DNA of 64,000 bases. It comes from Saturnia japonica (taxonomy: Eukaryota; Arthropoda; Insecta; Lepidoptera; Saturniidae). Shown one piece after another: positions 20,263 to 32,610 of this stretch. Location of the stretch: assembly GCA_033032175.1 (NCBI GenBank), contig CM065308.1:19401590-19465589 (forward strand), in the 5' to 3' direction. Every line of letters starts with the position of its first letter. Within the stretch, counting starts at the first letter, position 1. The translations under genes were made by a program, and so were the position numbers. Under the pieces are notes generated by a model. The model saw only the letters and a list, made by a program, of their open reading frames with translations, was not told the origin of the DNA and ran no database searches.

Positions 20263-22499
20263 TATAAGCACTGGAATCCTCATAGAGGAAATTACAATTT
20301 GACCGTCTTTTTGGATTAATGAACCGATATATCAAAAATCGGAGCAGAGATTTACTCTATGACAGACAAATTTATAAAAAATTAACAAAGGTATGAACTG
20401 CTGTCGTATTGATTACAGTAAGCAAAGTAACCTTTGTCTTAGTAAATAAAGCTTCTGCGTTTACACATAAAATACTTTATCGTCATTTCATTCAGTTTGC
20501 GTTTGTAAAATATTTTCATGGTGGTTGCAATTGTGTCGGAACGAGTGACCTAACGACCCACTTCGGTTAATACTTCTTTTGTTGTATTGTTATGAACTAA
20601 GTTGAGTGTACCACATGAAGGTAGACATAGCTTCTTTGTCTCAAGCTCTCACTTCGTTGTTAAGAGATGTCAATTATATATCCTTTTATTTACATGACCA
20701 TTGGAAAGTATTTCAGAGTTCATTTAGGTAATTCAAAAAATAGAAAATGGCACTCATATTTGTTTTGTAGATGAATTTTTCTAATTTGACACTTATAAAT
20801 TCAACAGTTTTTTGTTTAATTACGTATTAAAAAAGTTGTTTTTCGTTCAAGCCGCTAGTTAAGATTTACTGCTTTAATCATTTTTCTTATAATCACAGAT
20901 TTCGAAACGTAAGGGTTGTTGAATAATCTCAGACACTAAAGCTAGCATCACCAGGACAACTGAAGAATACGAAGAGATGCGTCAGCGGGGTGAACGAATA
21001 TGAGTAAATAATCTTTTAGCTGTGTTGCCTGTCAAGGTGAAGATCATTTTTTTGGTCCATCTAATTGATTAGTTATTAATTAGTTCATAACTGAAAATGA
21101 TGGGACTTGTGCAGATTTTAACTGCGGAAGCATCATTGGAAAACCATTTTTTCAAGTAAAATAGTCGCGTTGTAGCCGCCTTGTGTCGGTCTGAAAGATT
21201 TGGACTGGCAACAAGTATAGGTACAATGCTTTCCAGCTTATGCTTCAGGAGTAGCATACTAGCAACTTCGTTTTATGCGTTTAAATTTACCATACCGTTT
21301 GGGGTAGGTGATATGAAGGAGTGAATTCGACAATTTTGAGTAAAAAAAATGCTATAACTAAATCGGTAACTACGTGATCTTTAAACAATAAAACTATTTC
21401 AATTTGATATTTACAACAATAAGAACCGATCTATGCATATAAATAATTCAACATTACCAAAATATGTTAAATTCATGGAATCAAAACTTCAAAATACGTT
21501 CATTTTTTAGTGTAAAAGGCCTATGTGGATTGCATACTCGTCAGTTTCTGCTATAAAATATTTAGCTTCTCCTTCTCCAATATGTTCTTTAGTTCTAGAA
21601 AAACCGTAATATTATTTTATACAATGTTCGCATTGTTTCCACGGGGTGACGACTATAAATTCATTGTAGCAATTGAAATGTCCAAAAAATTCATTCAATT
21701 TTCAACAGCAATGATAATTTTTCTGTCTACTTTAGGTCAACCTGTTGTTTTTATTATGTAAACAATGTGTTGAATAAATGTATAAAAACGTGTTTCTCTA
21801 TTGAAATCTATATATAATTGTAATGTTTTATAAAAGTATTTTATGTTTCTTTTTCCTCCTATTTAACATGAACGAATTAGAGAGGTATTTTAATGCGGTG
21901 ATATAATAACTCCATTATTGTGCTTAAAAGGAATTCAAATATTTATCATGAATACTTTTAAAATTTAAATTGTTTTTTTTTTTAAGTCCATTAATCTTCG
22001 ACTTTTTTTAGGTGTACACAAAACAGCTGTAGTTTTTTCTAATATTTTTACTTTTGAAGTATCCAGAATGTAATGGTCAAGAGCTACTTGTGCTATATGA
22101 GGCCATGTCTCTTTTTTGTATTCCTTTCAAGGGCCCAGTTACAGAAGCCTCTAAAATACCACTTAGAGACATTTAGATTTAATTGCCGTACCATGTCGAG
22201 CATGTCTGAACTATGCCTACAATACTTACAAGAATTCATTATTTTTGTATTTGTAATGTAAGCAATATGTTTTATAAGTAACCTGACTCTTTTTTTTTGT
22301 AGTTGTAATTGACTGTGTACTGTTCCTTGTAATGAGACCCGATGTTGTAAAAAGGAGGGAACACACTGGTCGGGATATGGTTCCACAGTTTCACGGTAGG
22401 TACGACAAAAATCACAGACATAGAGAATTTATTAGTTCATCACATTCAGTAGCGACCGCCGTTGGTGATAAGCCTGTCACTCTTGCACTTTATATGATA
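20263..22499. other. Long unassigned stretch
   Basis: ORFs of 62-97 codons occur on both strands but show no domain, signal peptide or plausible splice context. 'AAGGAGGGAACACACTGGTC' near 22,353 looks retroelement-like but I cannot place it. No tRNA or satellite is seen. Confidence 0.4.
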
Positions 22500-23012
22500 C
22501 TAGCTGTGCCCGCGACTTCGTTCGCGTGGACTACAAAATGCCACCGATCGGGCATACGCCCGAATCGTGCTACTCCCGCTCCCGGTTATACGCTTATTGT
22601 GGGTGATCCTTAGAAGATAGACATATGAACTCACTGGGTTTTTTCTAGGACTTTTTAATATTTAAAATTATGTTGTAAATTAATTTGATATATCTCTTAT
22701 GGTTTACTAAACGTAAACCATTTAAGCACCCGAATTGATACACCATGACCAGTATTTCTTATTTGCGCGGAACCCTAATTCATTTTTCTAAAATAAAAGT
22801 TATTCCTTATAACAGCTATCTGCCAGTGAAAGTCCCGTCAAAATCGGTCCAACAGTTTCGGAGATTACCCGAAACAAACAAGAAAGACAGACATAATTTT
22901 TTTTTTAATTGGTATATTATTATATGTATCGTATAGACTTTCATATGCATTTAGTAAAAAGCTGTTATTTTGACATTACAAACAGACATTACAATTTTAT
23001 TAATTGTATAGA
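22500..23012 (-). mobile_element. Helitron-like family A, full-length
   Basis: It begins (3' end, reversed) at CTAGCTGTGCCCGCGACTTC after an A and ends at the reverse of TCTATACAATTAATAAAATT. The GC hairpin at 22,509-22,526 pairs CGCG with CGCG. It has all family blocks and no ORF of meaning. This is the copy to use as a reference for the family. Confidence 0.8.
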
Positions 23013-23365
23013 AAATAGTTTAGTTTATATCCAGATGCAGAGATATCTCTTGGGGAACAAACAATCTTCAAATAATTCGCATACACCTTTGATCTCTAGT
23101 CAATCAGGATTTTTAATGTACGTATTTAAATATGAAAATAAACAACAATACATTTAATATAATTTAAATACCTGCTTATTTTACCTATAACACATAAATG
23201 TAACTAGTAAACAAGTATTTTTAGTCCATAATAATCTTATTCTACTTGTAAGCGATTTTCCTTAAACACATACAAAACTAAAATAATAAATATAATAGCT
23301 ACCGGGAATATCATCTATCTATTGCAAGTGATACGTTTTAAATGTTAATTGTTACCTAAACAAAC

Positions 23366-23480
23366 ACGCATGCGCGTCGCGTCGGCCGCTTGTCTCCAGT
23401 ATCTTCGCGAGGTGGGTTGGCAGGACGGGCAAGGTCACTACGGGTGAACGGCCGCCGTCGTGCGTTGTTTCAGGTAGCAC
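23366..23480. other. CpG-rich patch
   Basis: A ~110-base GC-rich island in AT-rich DNA, containing GCATGCGCG and 'GGCCGCCGTCGTGCG'. It could be a regulatory patch, an old exon or a retroelement scrap. No frame or splice pair supports a gene. Confidence 0.35.
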
Positions 23481-23509
23481 ACACATAGCAACTTAATCTG
23501 TAACCTATA

Positions 23510-24020
23510 TCTATACAATTAATAAAAATTGAAGTATCCGTTTGTAATATAAAAATAACAGTTTTTTACTAAATGCATATTATGAAAGTATATACGATAC
23601 CTATAAAAAAAAAAAAACATTTTTACAATTTTCGTCTGTTTGTTCCGGGTTATCTCCGAAACGGTTAGACCGATTTTGACGGGACTTTCACTAATAGATA
23701 GTTGATGTTATAAGGAGTAAATTAAGCTACTTTTATTTTAGAAAAAGGGTAAGGGTTCCGTGTAAATATAAAAAAATGTCATGGTGAATCAATTCTGGCG
23801 TTTAAATGGCTTACGCTGAGTAAACCATAAGACATTTATCAAATTAATGTACTACATAATTATAGATATTAAAACGTCATCGAGAGCATATGTATATCTT
23901 CTAAGGATCACCCACAATAAGCATTTTTATCTTTAAAACTGGGAGCGGGGGTACTACTATTCGCGCGCGTGTCTGATAGACGGCATTCTGTAGTCCACGC
24001 GAGCGTTGTTATCGCGGTAC
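23510..24020 (+). mobile_element. Helitron-like family A, 3' end altered
   Basis: It begins TCTATACAATTAATAAAAAT at 23,510 after an A. All internal blocks are present. After 'GTAGTCCACGCGAGCG' near 23,990 the usual hairpin and CTAG end are replaced by 'CGGTACCCCGCTCCCGG'. Confidence 0.75.
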
Positions 24021-24419
24021 CCCGCTCCCGGTTCTATTAAACACAAAACTGCTAATTGTTAGTGAACGTTAAAAGTTAAAACCAAACTTTTAAAAAGCAT
24101 ATGTACAGAGCTCTTTTTGAAAAACAAATGGTACAAACTAGAATTTAGCAACCTCTATAATGCATGCAGTGCATTCGATAACCAATTAACCCATTAAAAA
24201 ATCAATTAATTGATCATCTATTTACTATTTTATTACGTTTAGGTTATTAACATATTACTTTTTTTTACTGATGATTAATTTGTAATAATATTATGGGGAT
24301 TAATTTAAATAATGACATTTTCTTATTGTTATTATTTTTATACCATTTAACGTTAACTTTTCTTTAAATTAATACAATTGTAATAATACGATGTGACGAT
24401 CCGAGCCGAGCTGCTGATT
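24021..24419. other. Unassigned AT-rich DNA
   Basis: Between two family A copies; nothing recognised. Confidence 0.45.
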
Positions 24420-24588
24420 GCGCATATTGACTGTTTATGAAATAGGACAGACTGAAAACTAGCGCTGTGTGGTGTCCACGTCACATAGCATCAGCTGAGT
24501 CTGTCCCATTGCCAAATTATGTACGTAATTATATGCATTTGTAACTTATTTTTGGCAATAAATGATTATTATTATTATAATAAACATA
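24420..24588 (+). mobile_element. LINE 3' UTR with (ATT)n tail
   Basis: 'CTGAAAACTAGCGCTGTGTG' and 'TTTTTGGCAATAAATGATTA' followed by (ATT)n match, from memory, a frequent lepidopteran LINE 3' end. The AATAAA near 24,557 would be its polyadenylation signal. 5'-truncated. Confidence 0.5.
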
Positions 24589-24589
24589 T

Positions 24590-25003
24590 GCTGTCGCTGA
24601 CTTTTATATAGGTCTTTTTAAGGTCTATAATTATGTAGTATTTTAATTTGATATATTAAATGTATATTTTATGGTTTACTCAGCGTAAGCCATTTTAAGT
24701 GCCCCAAAATGGCCTTTTTCCGAATTGATTTTCCGAATATTCTGAAGTAATTTGTGCGGAACCTTAATTCTTAAAAAAAAAATCAAAGTAGCATAAGTTA
24801 CTCCTTATAACATCAGCTATCTGCCAGTAAAAGTCCCGTCAAAATCGGTCCAACCGTTTCGGAGATTACCCGGAACAAACAGACAGACAGGCAACATTTA
24901 AAAAAATATTTATTAATTGACGCCGTATATACTTTCATATGCATCTACTAAAAAGCTGTTATTTTAACATTACAAACAGACACTTCAATTTTATTACTAT
25001 AGA
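24590..25003 (-). mobile_element. Helitron-like family A, 3' truncated
   Basis: It ends at the reverse of TCTATAGTAATAAAATTGAA (25,003). The 3' hairpin and CTAG end are missing on the left; the preceding LINE tail abuts directly, suggesting insertion or deletion at the junction. Confidence 0.75.
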
Positions 25004-25706
25004 TTTGATCCTACGCTCTACAGCACTCCACCCGCTTATAACATGATAGCTTCGTTAGTCATGGATACAATATAGTTGCGAAATAATTACATTCCTTACA
25101 TAACATTACATTATCCTTACCTTTTCGAACGAGATACCTTACAATGAAGCGAATATAAATCGGTTAAAGCCATATTACTATACAGATATCGGCTTATTAA
25201 GAATACTCCGCTATAACGCTTTACCAGTCATGACTTATAGTCTTTTACCTATTTATTCTCTAAATCTAGGGGCATTTATTCATAACAATATACTAGTTCC
25301 ATCGTAACAAGACCTAATTACAAAAAAGAATCAAGAAATACACAGAGAAATAAAACAATACAAAAATCTTTGAAAAAAGTAACACAGTTATTATGAAATT
25401 ACTTTAAAAAACTTTACGGTATTTGGAAGCATCTCCAATGCTATCGGTTGCGCCAGAATACTATGATCACACACCCCAGACATCAATTATTACTTCTATT
25501 TATTTATGTAATAAAATAAGGCCATTCCATAAAGCATATTACAGAAATAATATGTAAGATTTTGCTCTGTAGCAATTCTCCAAGTATTAAACATTAATTC
25601 ATAGTCTGTCCTTGTCTTAAAATAAGTTAAAAGTTATTTCATTGTAGTTTGTAATTAGCGACAACCCTGCGACAACGACAACGTAAAATTCAATAAGAAT
25701 AATAAA
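25004..25706. other. Unassigned AT-rich DNA
   Basis: No recognised repeat or coding signal. Confidence 0.45.
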
Positions 25707-26228
25707 TATATACAATTAATAAAATTGAAGTGTCTGTTTGTAATGTCAAAATAACAGATTTTTAATAAATGCATATGAAAGTATATACGACACCTATAAC
25801 AAAAAGCGCATTTTTGAAATTTTTGTCTCTGTCTACCTGTTTGTTCCGGGTAATCCCCGAAACGGTTGGGTCGATTTTTACGGGACTTACACTGATAGAT
25901 AACTGATGATATAGGAAGTAACTTAGGCTACTTTTATTTTAGAAAAAGAATTAGGGTTCCGCACAAATAAAAAAGAACTTGTCATGGTGAATCAATTCGG
26001 GAGCTTAAATGGCCTATACTGAGTAAACCATAAGAGATATAGCAAATTAATGTAGTACATAATCAAAGGCATTAAAAACACCTACAAAAAAGTCCGGGAG
26101 AGTATACATTTATCTTCTAAGGAACACCCACAATAAACATTTTTGTCTTTAAAATAACCGGGATCGAGGGAGCAACATTCGCGCGGGCATTCTGTAGTCC
26201 ACGTGAGCGAAGCCACGGAAACAGCTAG
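25707..26228 (+). mobile_element. Helitron-like family A, full-length
   Basis: The 5' start is slightly degraded (ATATATACAATTAATAAAAT). The 3' end is intact: 'CGTGAGCGAAGCCACGG' hairpin, then AACAGCTAG before T at 26,229. All internal blocks are in order. Confidence 0.8.
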
Positions 26229-26354
26229 TATATAATATAACCTAATAATAATGCTAGGTTACTAATATTAGTAGTTGCTAATTTGATACAATTAGTAATT
26301 ATGACGACGGAACGACCCTTTTTTAGCAAATTTTTAATATGTACATATCTCAAT

Positions 26355-26470
26355 TCAGTCATCATTCATAATCGCCCACCTCTGAGTATACTTAGAGGGC
26401 TCGATTATGAATGATCACTCATCATCGAAATAACTTGATTATGTAAGTCATTTATAATCGAATACCTCTA
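26355..26470. repeat. Palindromic element relic, 'CGATTATGAATGATCA' type
   Basis: It contains 'CATTCATAATCGCCCACC' and 'TCGATTATGAATGATCACTC' facing each other, the same blocks as the foldback element at 49,207-49,515. It appears to be a shortened copy. Confidence 0.55.
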
Positions 26471-26739
26471 ATTATAATAAGCCATGTCACTCAGGAATAA
26501 TGTAGCTACCTATTAGTGATCTAGAGATTACCCCTTACAAATATCCAAACCTTACCTCTTTACAATAGTAAAAAAATAATAATAAATAGAGTTGATTTAT
26601 GAAAATATGCTTAAAGCAAACGAAGAAATACAGTGAAATATAGACTCTATCTGTCTAAATACACGATGCCGTGAAGATAAATAGACAAAACTATATTACA
26701 GTATATAATTTCGTGAGCAATGTCACGTAGTTGTCTATA

Positions 26740-26900
26740 TTTATTGACCTTTGCCACTCCAAGGACGTTGAGGAAGGTCGGCTCTCCCTAACCGAGGGCG
26801 CCCTCCCTGCGTGACTCGACAGAGGGCGACGACAGCGGGGATATTTTTCTATTAATTCTGACCTCAAGACGCCCTTATACAAGTTTTCTCGATCCTATGT
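26740..26900. other. GC-rich patch, unassigned
   Basis: 'GGCTCTCCCTAACCGAGGGC' and 'GACTCGACAGAGGGCGACGA' stand out from the surroundings. A 63-codon minus-strand ORF covers it. I suspect a retroelement scrap but cannot name it. Confidence 0.3.
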
Positions 26901-27092
26901 TGCTAGGCTGTGGCGGTTTTGTTGTTGCGAGTCTAGTCTTTTAGTTTTTTTTTATTTTTTTGTTTGTGATTTGTTTCTGTTATTTATACTGCATAGGATT
27001 GGGGTTTGACTAGAGTCTTATCGGATGTAAAGAGACGATCGGGTGTGGGTGCGAACAACTGTGGCATTAAAATAATATTGTATTTATTTAAA

Positions 27093-27535
27093 TGTATACA
27101 ATGAATAAAATTGAAGTTTCTATTTTTTATGTCAAAATAACAGTTTTTTACTAAATGCATATGAAAGTTTTATTTTTATTTTTGTCTGTATGTCTGTTTG
27201 TTCCGGGTAATCTCCGAAACGGTTGGACCGATTTTGACGGGATATTCACTGATAGATAGTTGATGTCATAGGGAGTAACTTAGATTGCTTTTATTTAAAA
27301 AAAAGAGTTAGGGTTCCGTACAAATTAAAAAAAATTGTTATGGTAAATCAATTCGGGCGCGTAAATGCCTTAAGCTAAATAAACCATAAGATATATAGCA
27401 AATTAATGTAGTACATAATTGTAGACATTAAAAAACCTACAAAAAATTCAGGGAGAGTATACGTCTATCTTCTAAGGAACATCCACAATAAGCATTTTGT
27501 CTTTAAAACAGCCGGCAGCAAGAGAGGAAGATTCG
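27093..27535 (+). mobile_element. Helitron-like family A, 3' truncated
   Basis: It starts near 'TGTATACAATGAATAAAATT' and keeps the 'GGGTAATCTCCGAAACGG' and 'AGGGTTCCGTACAAATTAAA' boxes. It ends at 'AGAGAGGAAGATTCG', before the terminal hairpin. Confidence 0.75.
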
Positions 27536-27554
27536 TTTTTTAGTTTAAACGCTG

Positions 27555-27770
27555 TAATTTATTAATGTATCATCATTCATCAGTCAGATTTAAAAAATCA
27601 TATTGCGTTTTAAAGCATATTATTAACCTATTTATTGAGAAAGGCTATAGGCTACTTAACTTCACGGTATGAGTCTAAGGAGTAAAGCATGTCATCATGA
27701 TCGTCAAGCAATCCGGGAATTTGTAGGCAAGTACGGGAAGTAAAAATGATTGGAAATCATGGGGTACAGC
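27555..27770 (+). mobile_element. Helitron-like family B internal fragment
   Basis: 'CTATTTATTGAGAAAGGCTA', 'GTCAAGCAATCCGGGAA' and 'AAGTACGGGAAGTAAAAA' match the order in 2,930-3,060 and 32,400-32,510. Confidence 0.55.
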
Positions 27771-29835
27771 TGATAAACATTAACAATATTAACTCTGAAA
27801 GGATTGGAACGATTTAAATGAAATTTGGCACTAAGGTACATAAATGAACATGAATAACCTACTTTTTATCAGATATATCTAGATAATAAATGATTCAATT
27901 TTCTAAAGCATCATATTAAAAAATATTCTTACACGGTAATAGACATTTCACTGTAAAATTCTTATATATACTTAATTATAATATCTTTATTTTAATGGTC
28001 TGATTCCCGACTACGATCTAAGTTAGCTTTCACTTCGCAAAGTGTCTATCTAAGTTTTAAAAAAAGAATTAGTTATATAAAATTCAAAAATCCGTATCAA
28101 ATAGCACATTTAGAATCTAAAAGCGTCTGAAGATTTTTCTTTAATTTACATTGAACTATGTAATGTAATTTTATATTTCGAAAGCACTTCACGTTCTAGA
28201 TGGAAACCTTACAAAAAGTTAACCTTAAGGGTGACGAATTAAAAATCTTTGCCATCTAAATTTATGATTAAATTACGAAAGAATGTTTTGGCAAGTTGTT
28301 TGATTCTGTTGTGAAGTAACACGAATAAAACCTTTTTCGTACGATTTCAAAACAGGCCTATTCGTGAACTGTTTAATTGGGCTTTATAAAAATATACGTT
28401 TTTTTTTTCTGTTAATGATTGCACTGTTCTAATTTTGTTTTATTTGACGCCATTAAACAGTTACCGAAACCAAACTGTGATTTTCTTAAAACATTAGTGA
28501 CAAAAAATTATTTTTATTTACTTAAAATATATATATCATATTAAGTGTAATTAGTTATCTCAAGATAGGTTTTTAAGTAAACTCTCTATAATGATTGTGT
28601 TGTGTTACTGATTGATATCAATTTAGTAACGTTGCTTTAATCAAAGTTCAAATTCTATTATGTTATATATTTAGTTAATATAAGTTAAGTTTGTTCTTTG
28701 TAGTAGTGTGTATCTTTCACCAAATTTCGCACCAATGTTTTGATACTTGAGAAATTTTGCATTAAAGTAATACGAGCTAAACATGTGTCGCAACGAAGAC
28801 ATGGCTCTTCGGAGCGTTTGGCTTTGAAAGGCAAGAGCTGTTATTCTTACCTTGTGTCGTTACACAAGAATTTGCACTAGACTAACAGCTGATTGTAACG
28901 AATACAGAGTTATGGTAATTGTCAACGATCCCCCATTACACGTTAGGACTACGAACACTGTCAAGAGTGAAACTACTAAGAAAAGATTTTTCGCTGAGCC
29001 ATCAACGTTACGTGTTATATTTATGTTCTTGTTTTGCTTTATAAAACTTTAATCATAAGAAACATCTTATAGTTAAACTCCCGAATAATGTCGTTTGGAA
29101 AGTAAATATCATAAATCGAGGGGTCACCTTCTATTTGCTATTTACTCCCATGCGTAGACGTCTGGCTGTGTGGAGAAAAAGGGTAACATTGAGAGCTAGT
29201 TTTTTTCGGAACGATCACGTGAGTTGAATACTAATTTGTCATTTTCAATATTATTAACAGCAGGGACAATCTTTGGCTAACAGATCGCAGAGCTTTTTTT
29301 TATTAAAGAAGCAAAATTATTGAAAAGGAAATAAAAAAAACCAGACTTCAATAAAAAACACTTGATTAATTTTTGAAATCTTTTTTTGCTTTTTTTCATT
29401 CCCAGATGTCGTAACTAAATATTATATTGCCTATATCACTCTCACAATTAAGACGAATCAAACGACACCTCGTATGCTAAAAATCCAAAGCCGTTTAGGC
29501 TACAGAGCGTTGCAAAGAAATAGACATACATACGTACCTATTACATACACACACTCGAAAACATACATTCGCAGTCGAGTAACAAATATTTGTAAAGTTT
29601 TCTTCAACAATCTTATTATTATTATTATTATATATAATGATATAAATTTAATTCGATCGATAAATACCGTAACAGTTGTTTTTATAGCCGGCAAAGTGAC
29701 AGTATTGTTCCTGATGGTAATCACAGTCTAATGCAAAAACAACGGTGACCACCGAGAGATTGGCAATCCATTGACGGTTGTCGTTGTCATGCCAGCTTAT
29801 ATGTCTCTCGGTAGCTGGATATTTACTGGCTGATT
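27771..29835. other. Long unassigned stretch
   Basis: Mostly AT-rich. On the minus strand 'AAGGTAAGAATAAC' (28,841-28,854) is a fair splice donor. The frame upstream of it (about 28,870-29,010) is hydrophobic but has no in-frame ATG and ends in a stop before the donor, so I do not call a gene. (ATT)n at 29,617-29,632. Confidence 0.4.
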
Positions 29836-30705
29836 CTGGAACTCAAAAATCAAAATCAAAATATATTTTATTAAATTTACGCCTTAAGAAGGCACTTATG
29901 AATGTCAAAACAATACCAACGGTTCGGAAAACATCCCAGCCATCGAGAAGAACCGGTAAGAAACTCGATCAGGTTTATCGACATCTCATTACCTTTTTTT
30001 TTTAAATTGGATTTACAGTATTTAATATAAACAGTTATTATCATTTTCAGTAGATGTACAGAGAGGAAATCACATCCAGACATCACCATCATTCACGTAA
30101 TCAGCTACCCTATATTACCCCTTCGACAATAAAACCAGCTTAAGATGATTCTTGAACTTATTGTCCGGAAAATCGGTAATGTGCTTAGGAAGTTTATTAA
30201 AGAACCTAACACAATTAACTAAAAAACATATATGTTTTACTAAGTTTAAAAGACGGAATGACTATTTTATATTTATTTCTAGTATTGAAATTGTGCGTGT
30301 TAGTTACAAGTTCAAAATTATCTTCATTTTTCCGAACATACATTATATTTTCCAAGATGTATTGGGAAGGCAAAGTTAAGATACTAAATTCTTGAAATTT
30401 ATTCCTCAATGATTCGCATGGTCCCATATCATAAATTGCTTAAACTGCCCGTTTTTGTAATACAAATATGGTTTCTACCTCAGATGCTGAACCCCACAGT
30501 AAAATACCATAGGACATTAAACTGTGGAAGAAAGCGAAGTAGACCAGCCTAGCAGTAGCAATATCAGTTAACTGGCGAATCTTACGCACTGCGTATGCAG
30601 CGGAGTTTAATTTCCCTGCCAAGGTTTTAATGTGAGGACCCCATTGTAATTTTGCATCTAGTGTGATGCCTAAGAAAACAGTATTATCAACCCACTAGTA
30701 TAGAA
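29836..30705 (-). pseudogene. Jockey/CR1-type LINE ORF2 C-terminus and 3' UTR
   Basis: On the minus strand from about 30,702 one frame reads VDNTVFLGITLDAKLQWGPH, then KLNSAAYAVRKIRQ, VYFAFFHSLMSYGILLWG and FVLQKRAV. That is the thumb/post-RT region of jockey-clade reverse transcriptases. A TAA (30,440-30,442) replaces one codon, then the same frame continues AIYDMGPCESLRNKF to about 30,215. Further on, 'ITDFPDNKFKNHLKLVLLSK' is readable in a shifted frame. After a ~250-base 3' UTR it ends in repeated TTTGATTT-type units (29,836-29,865). The element is 5'-truncated, with one nonsense codon and at least one frameshift, so it is dead but fairly young. Confidence 0.85.
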
Positions 30706-31384
30706 CTCGACGCGCCCAAGCATGCTATGGCGGCAGATGACAACTATCGTGTCTCGTCAGTAGATATTATAATCGATATAGAGATACCCAGATAAGTCAG
30801 TATTACATTGAATTAGAAGTTCTGCTGAATTCTGGCAGATATCAAATACTGTGAAAATTTTACTTAAACCAGAAATGTGTATTTTAAATGAGCATCACCA
30901 AAAAAAATGCTTTTTATTGTATTGAATAATAGCTGTGTCCCATTATTCTTGCAAAGCTTGCCAGATTTATTCACATTCACGGTTATACGGTGAAGTTATA
31001 AATATCCTATAAAATCTTCCTCAATAATATCCCATAAAATACAAAAAGATTTTTTTTTAACCGTCTACAATTAAACATATATACCAAACGTACAGACAAA
31101 CAAGATTCGCTCTCTGTTTATGACATTAGTACAGATTTGGCCGGATATCAAAACTTCAAAAATTTTTATACTCTTTTAGTTTCATAAATTGAATAGTACT
31201 AATAAACTCCCCACTTCTCCGTGTTAATAAAAAACATGGCTGAACGCGTAGTATTTATAAAAATTGTAGTTTCATAGACTTTAATGAGTTTTTATTAAAT
31301 TATGATATTTTTTTAGATAAGGATCATGTATCTCTGAAGTAAAACAAAAAAAAAAAAATGATCCAAATCTATGCAGTAATTTTA
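30706..31384. other. Unassigned AT-rich DNA
   Basis: No ORF or recognised repeat. Confidence 0.45.
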
Positions 31385-31672
31385 TCTATATATTAATACG
31401 TGAAGCAAAAGCTTTCGGTACCTTTTAAAGCGTATTGCGTGCACGGAAGACTGTGAGATTTGTCATGGTTAAAGTAAATATGGAAAAGGAGTGCAGAAAG
31501 CTAAAATTTATTTATAATATCTGTTACTAATATATTAAATTAAAATAAATGAATACTGAAAATTTTAACCTGACCAGTGCCATTGAACTTAGACTCCCCA
31601 AACAAATGTCAAACAGAAAAAGTCTATGATCAAATGTCACAGGTCGAATTTCGAGCTTAGGGCGATCGCTAG
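31385..31672 (+). mobile_element. Helitron-like family C, full-length (288 bp)
   Basis: It starts TCTATATATTAATACGTGAA after an A and ends GGGCGATCGCTAG before a T, the A/T insertion expected of Helitrons without target duplication. Copies at 35,247-35,606 and 57,821-58,144 share 'AAAGCTTTCGGTACC', 'CGTGCACGGAAGACTG' and 'CATTGAACTTAGAC'. Confidence 0.75.
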
Positions 31673-32094
31673 TTTATATAAATAGATGTAGCTATCTCAT
31701 TGTAATAATACACCAATAAAACTTACCGAGTGCTACTTGGTGACTATAATAAACAACTGGACACTGAAATACCTAAGGTACTATGGTTAGTTTTTCTACA
31801 ATAATACTAACTGCTTTTAATACCAAAGTATTTTAATGATACAAGTTATTATGTAGTAAAAACATTCAGTTCAAATATTTAAATACTTCACTAAAAAAAT
31901 ATGAAATATTTCTCTGTTTACCCGACATATGTTGGCGTGAAGACGCAGCTTTTGTATAAAAACTTAAGTTGTTTAAAAGCTCATTAGATATTTAGTCCGG
32001 AAGTCAGGAGCTGGTTTGCAGGAAGCCTGCTGGTTTTGTTTCCTCTTATTACTCGATAAACAGTCGAGTGAGGTTCTCATTGTACCGTCATCTA
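31673..32094. other. Unassigned
   Basis: Nothing recognised. Confidence 0.45.
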
Positions 32095-32165
32095 GTGGGA
32101 CAATATACAACTATAGATTATCGGTGTTTGAAATCTCCAATACGTCGGGAATAGATCAAAGAAGT
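32095..32165 (+). repeat. Fragment shared with SINE S3 body
   Basis: 'TTATCGGTGTTTGAAATC' followed by 'CCA.TACGTCG' matches 36,478-36,510 inside the S3 copy. Confidence 0.5.
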
Positions 32166-32212
32166 AAGAATTAGCAGGCTGTTGATATGTATGATCACAA
32201 TTTTTATATAAT

Positions 32213-32238
32213 ATGTGTGTGTGCGTGTGTGTGTGGGG
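32213..32238. repeat. (GT)n microsatellite
   Basis: A TG repeat with one C interruption, ending in a G run. Confidence 0.85.
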
Positions 32239-32299
32239 GGGAGTGTTTACACTTAAACACATATCATCAGAACTATCTTACATAAATTGAGCAGGCAAA

Positions 32300-32610
32300 T
32301 CTATACTTATCTAATGATAATTATATTATAAAGATCAAGTGTTTGTTTAAACGAGTTTAATCAGATTGGAAAAACTTTTTTTTAATTTTATACCCTATCT
32401 ATTGAGTAAAGTTATAGAATATATAACATCACGCTACGCCTATATGGAACAAAGCAGTAACCTTGAACGTTTAGCAATCTGGTAAATTGCATACAAGTAC
32501 GGGAAGTGAGAGCTACAGTACGCTAGGTACACTACACTGGTGCTTTGGTGGCATCGCGATGGAGAGTTGGTAGAATAAATTTGACACGCGTGAAACCGGG
32601 GGCACAGCTA
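32300..32610 (+). mobile_element. Helitron-like family B, complete with CTAA end
   Basis: It starts TCTATAC at 32,300 after an A and ends 'ACCGGGGGCACAGCTAA' at 32,610 before a T. Inner blocks 'AAAGATCAAGTGTTTGTTT', 'ACATCACGCTACGCC' and 'AGCAATCTGGTAAATTG' define the family. It links family B's 5' end to the same 3' end as family A. Confidence 0.75.

Noticed and set aside
28841..29010. Hydrophobic minus-strand frame next to a donor-like AAGGTAAG
   Set aside because: No in-frame ATG, and a stop codon falls between the frame and the donor.
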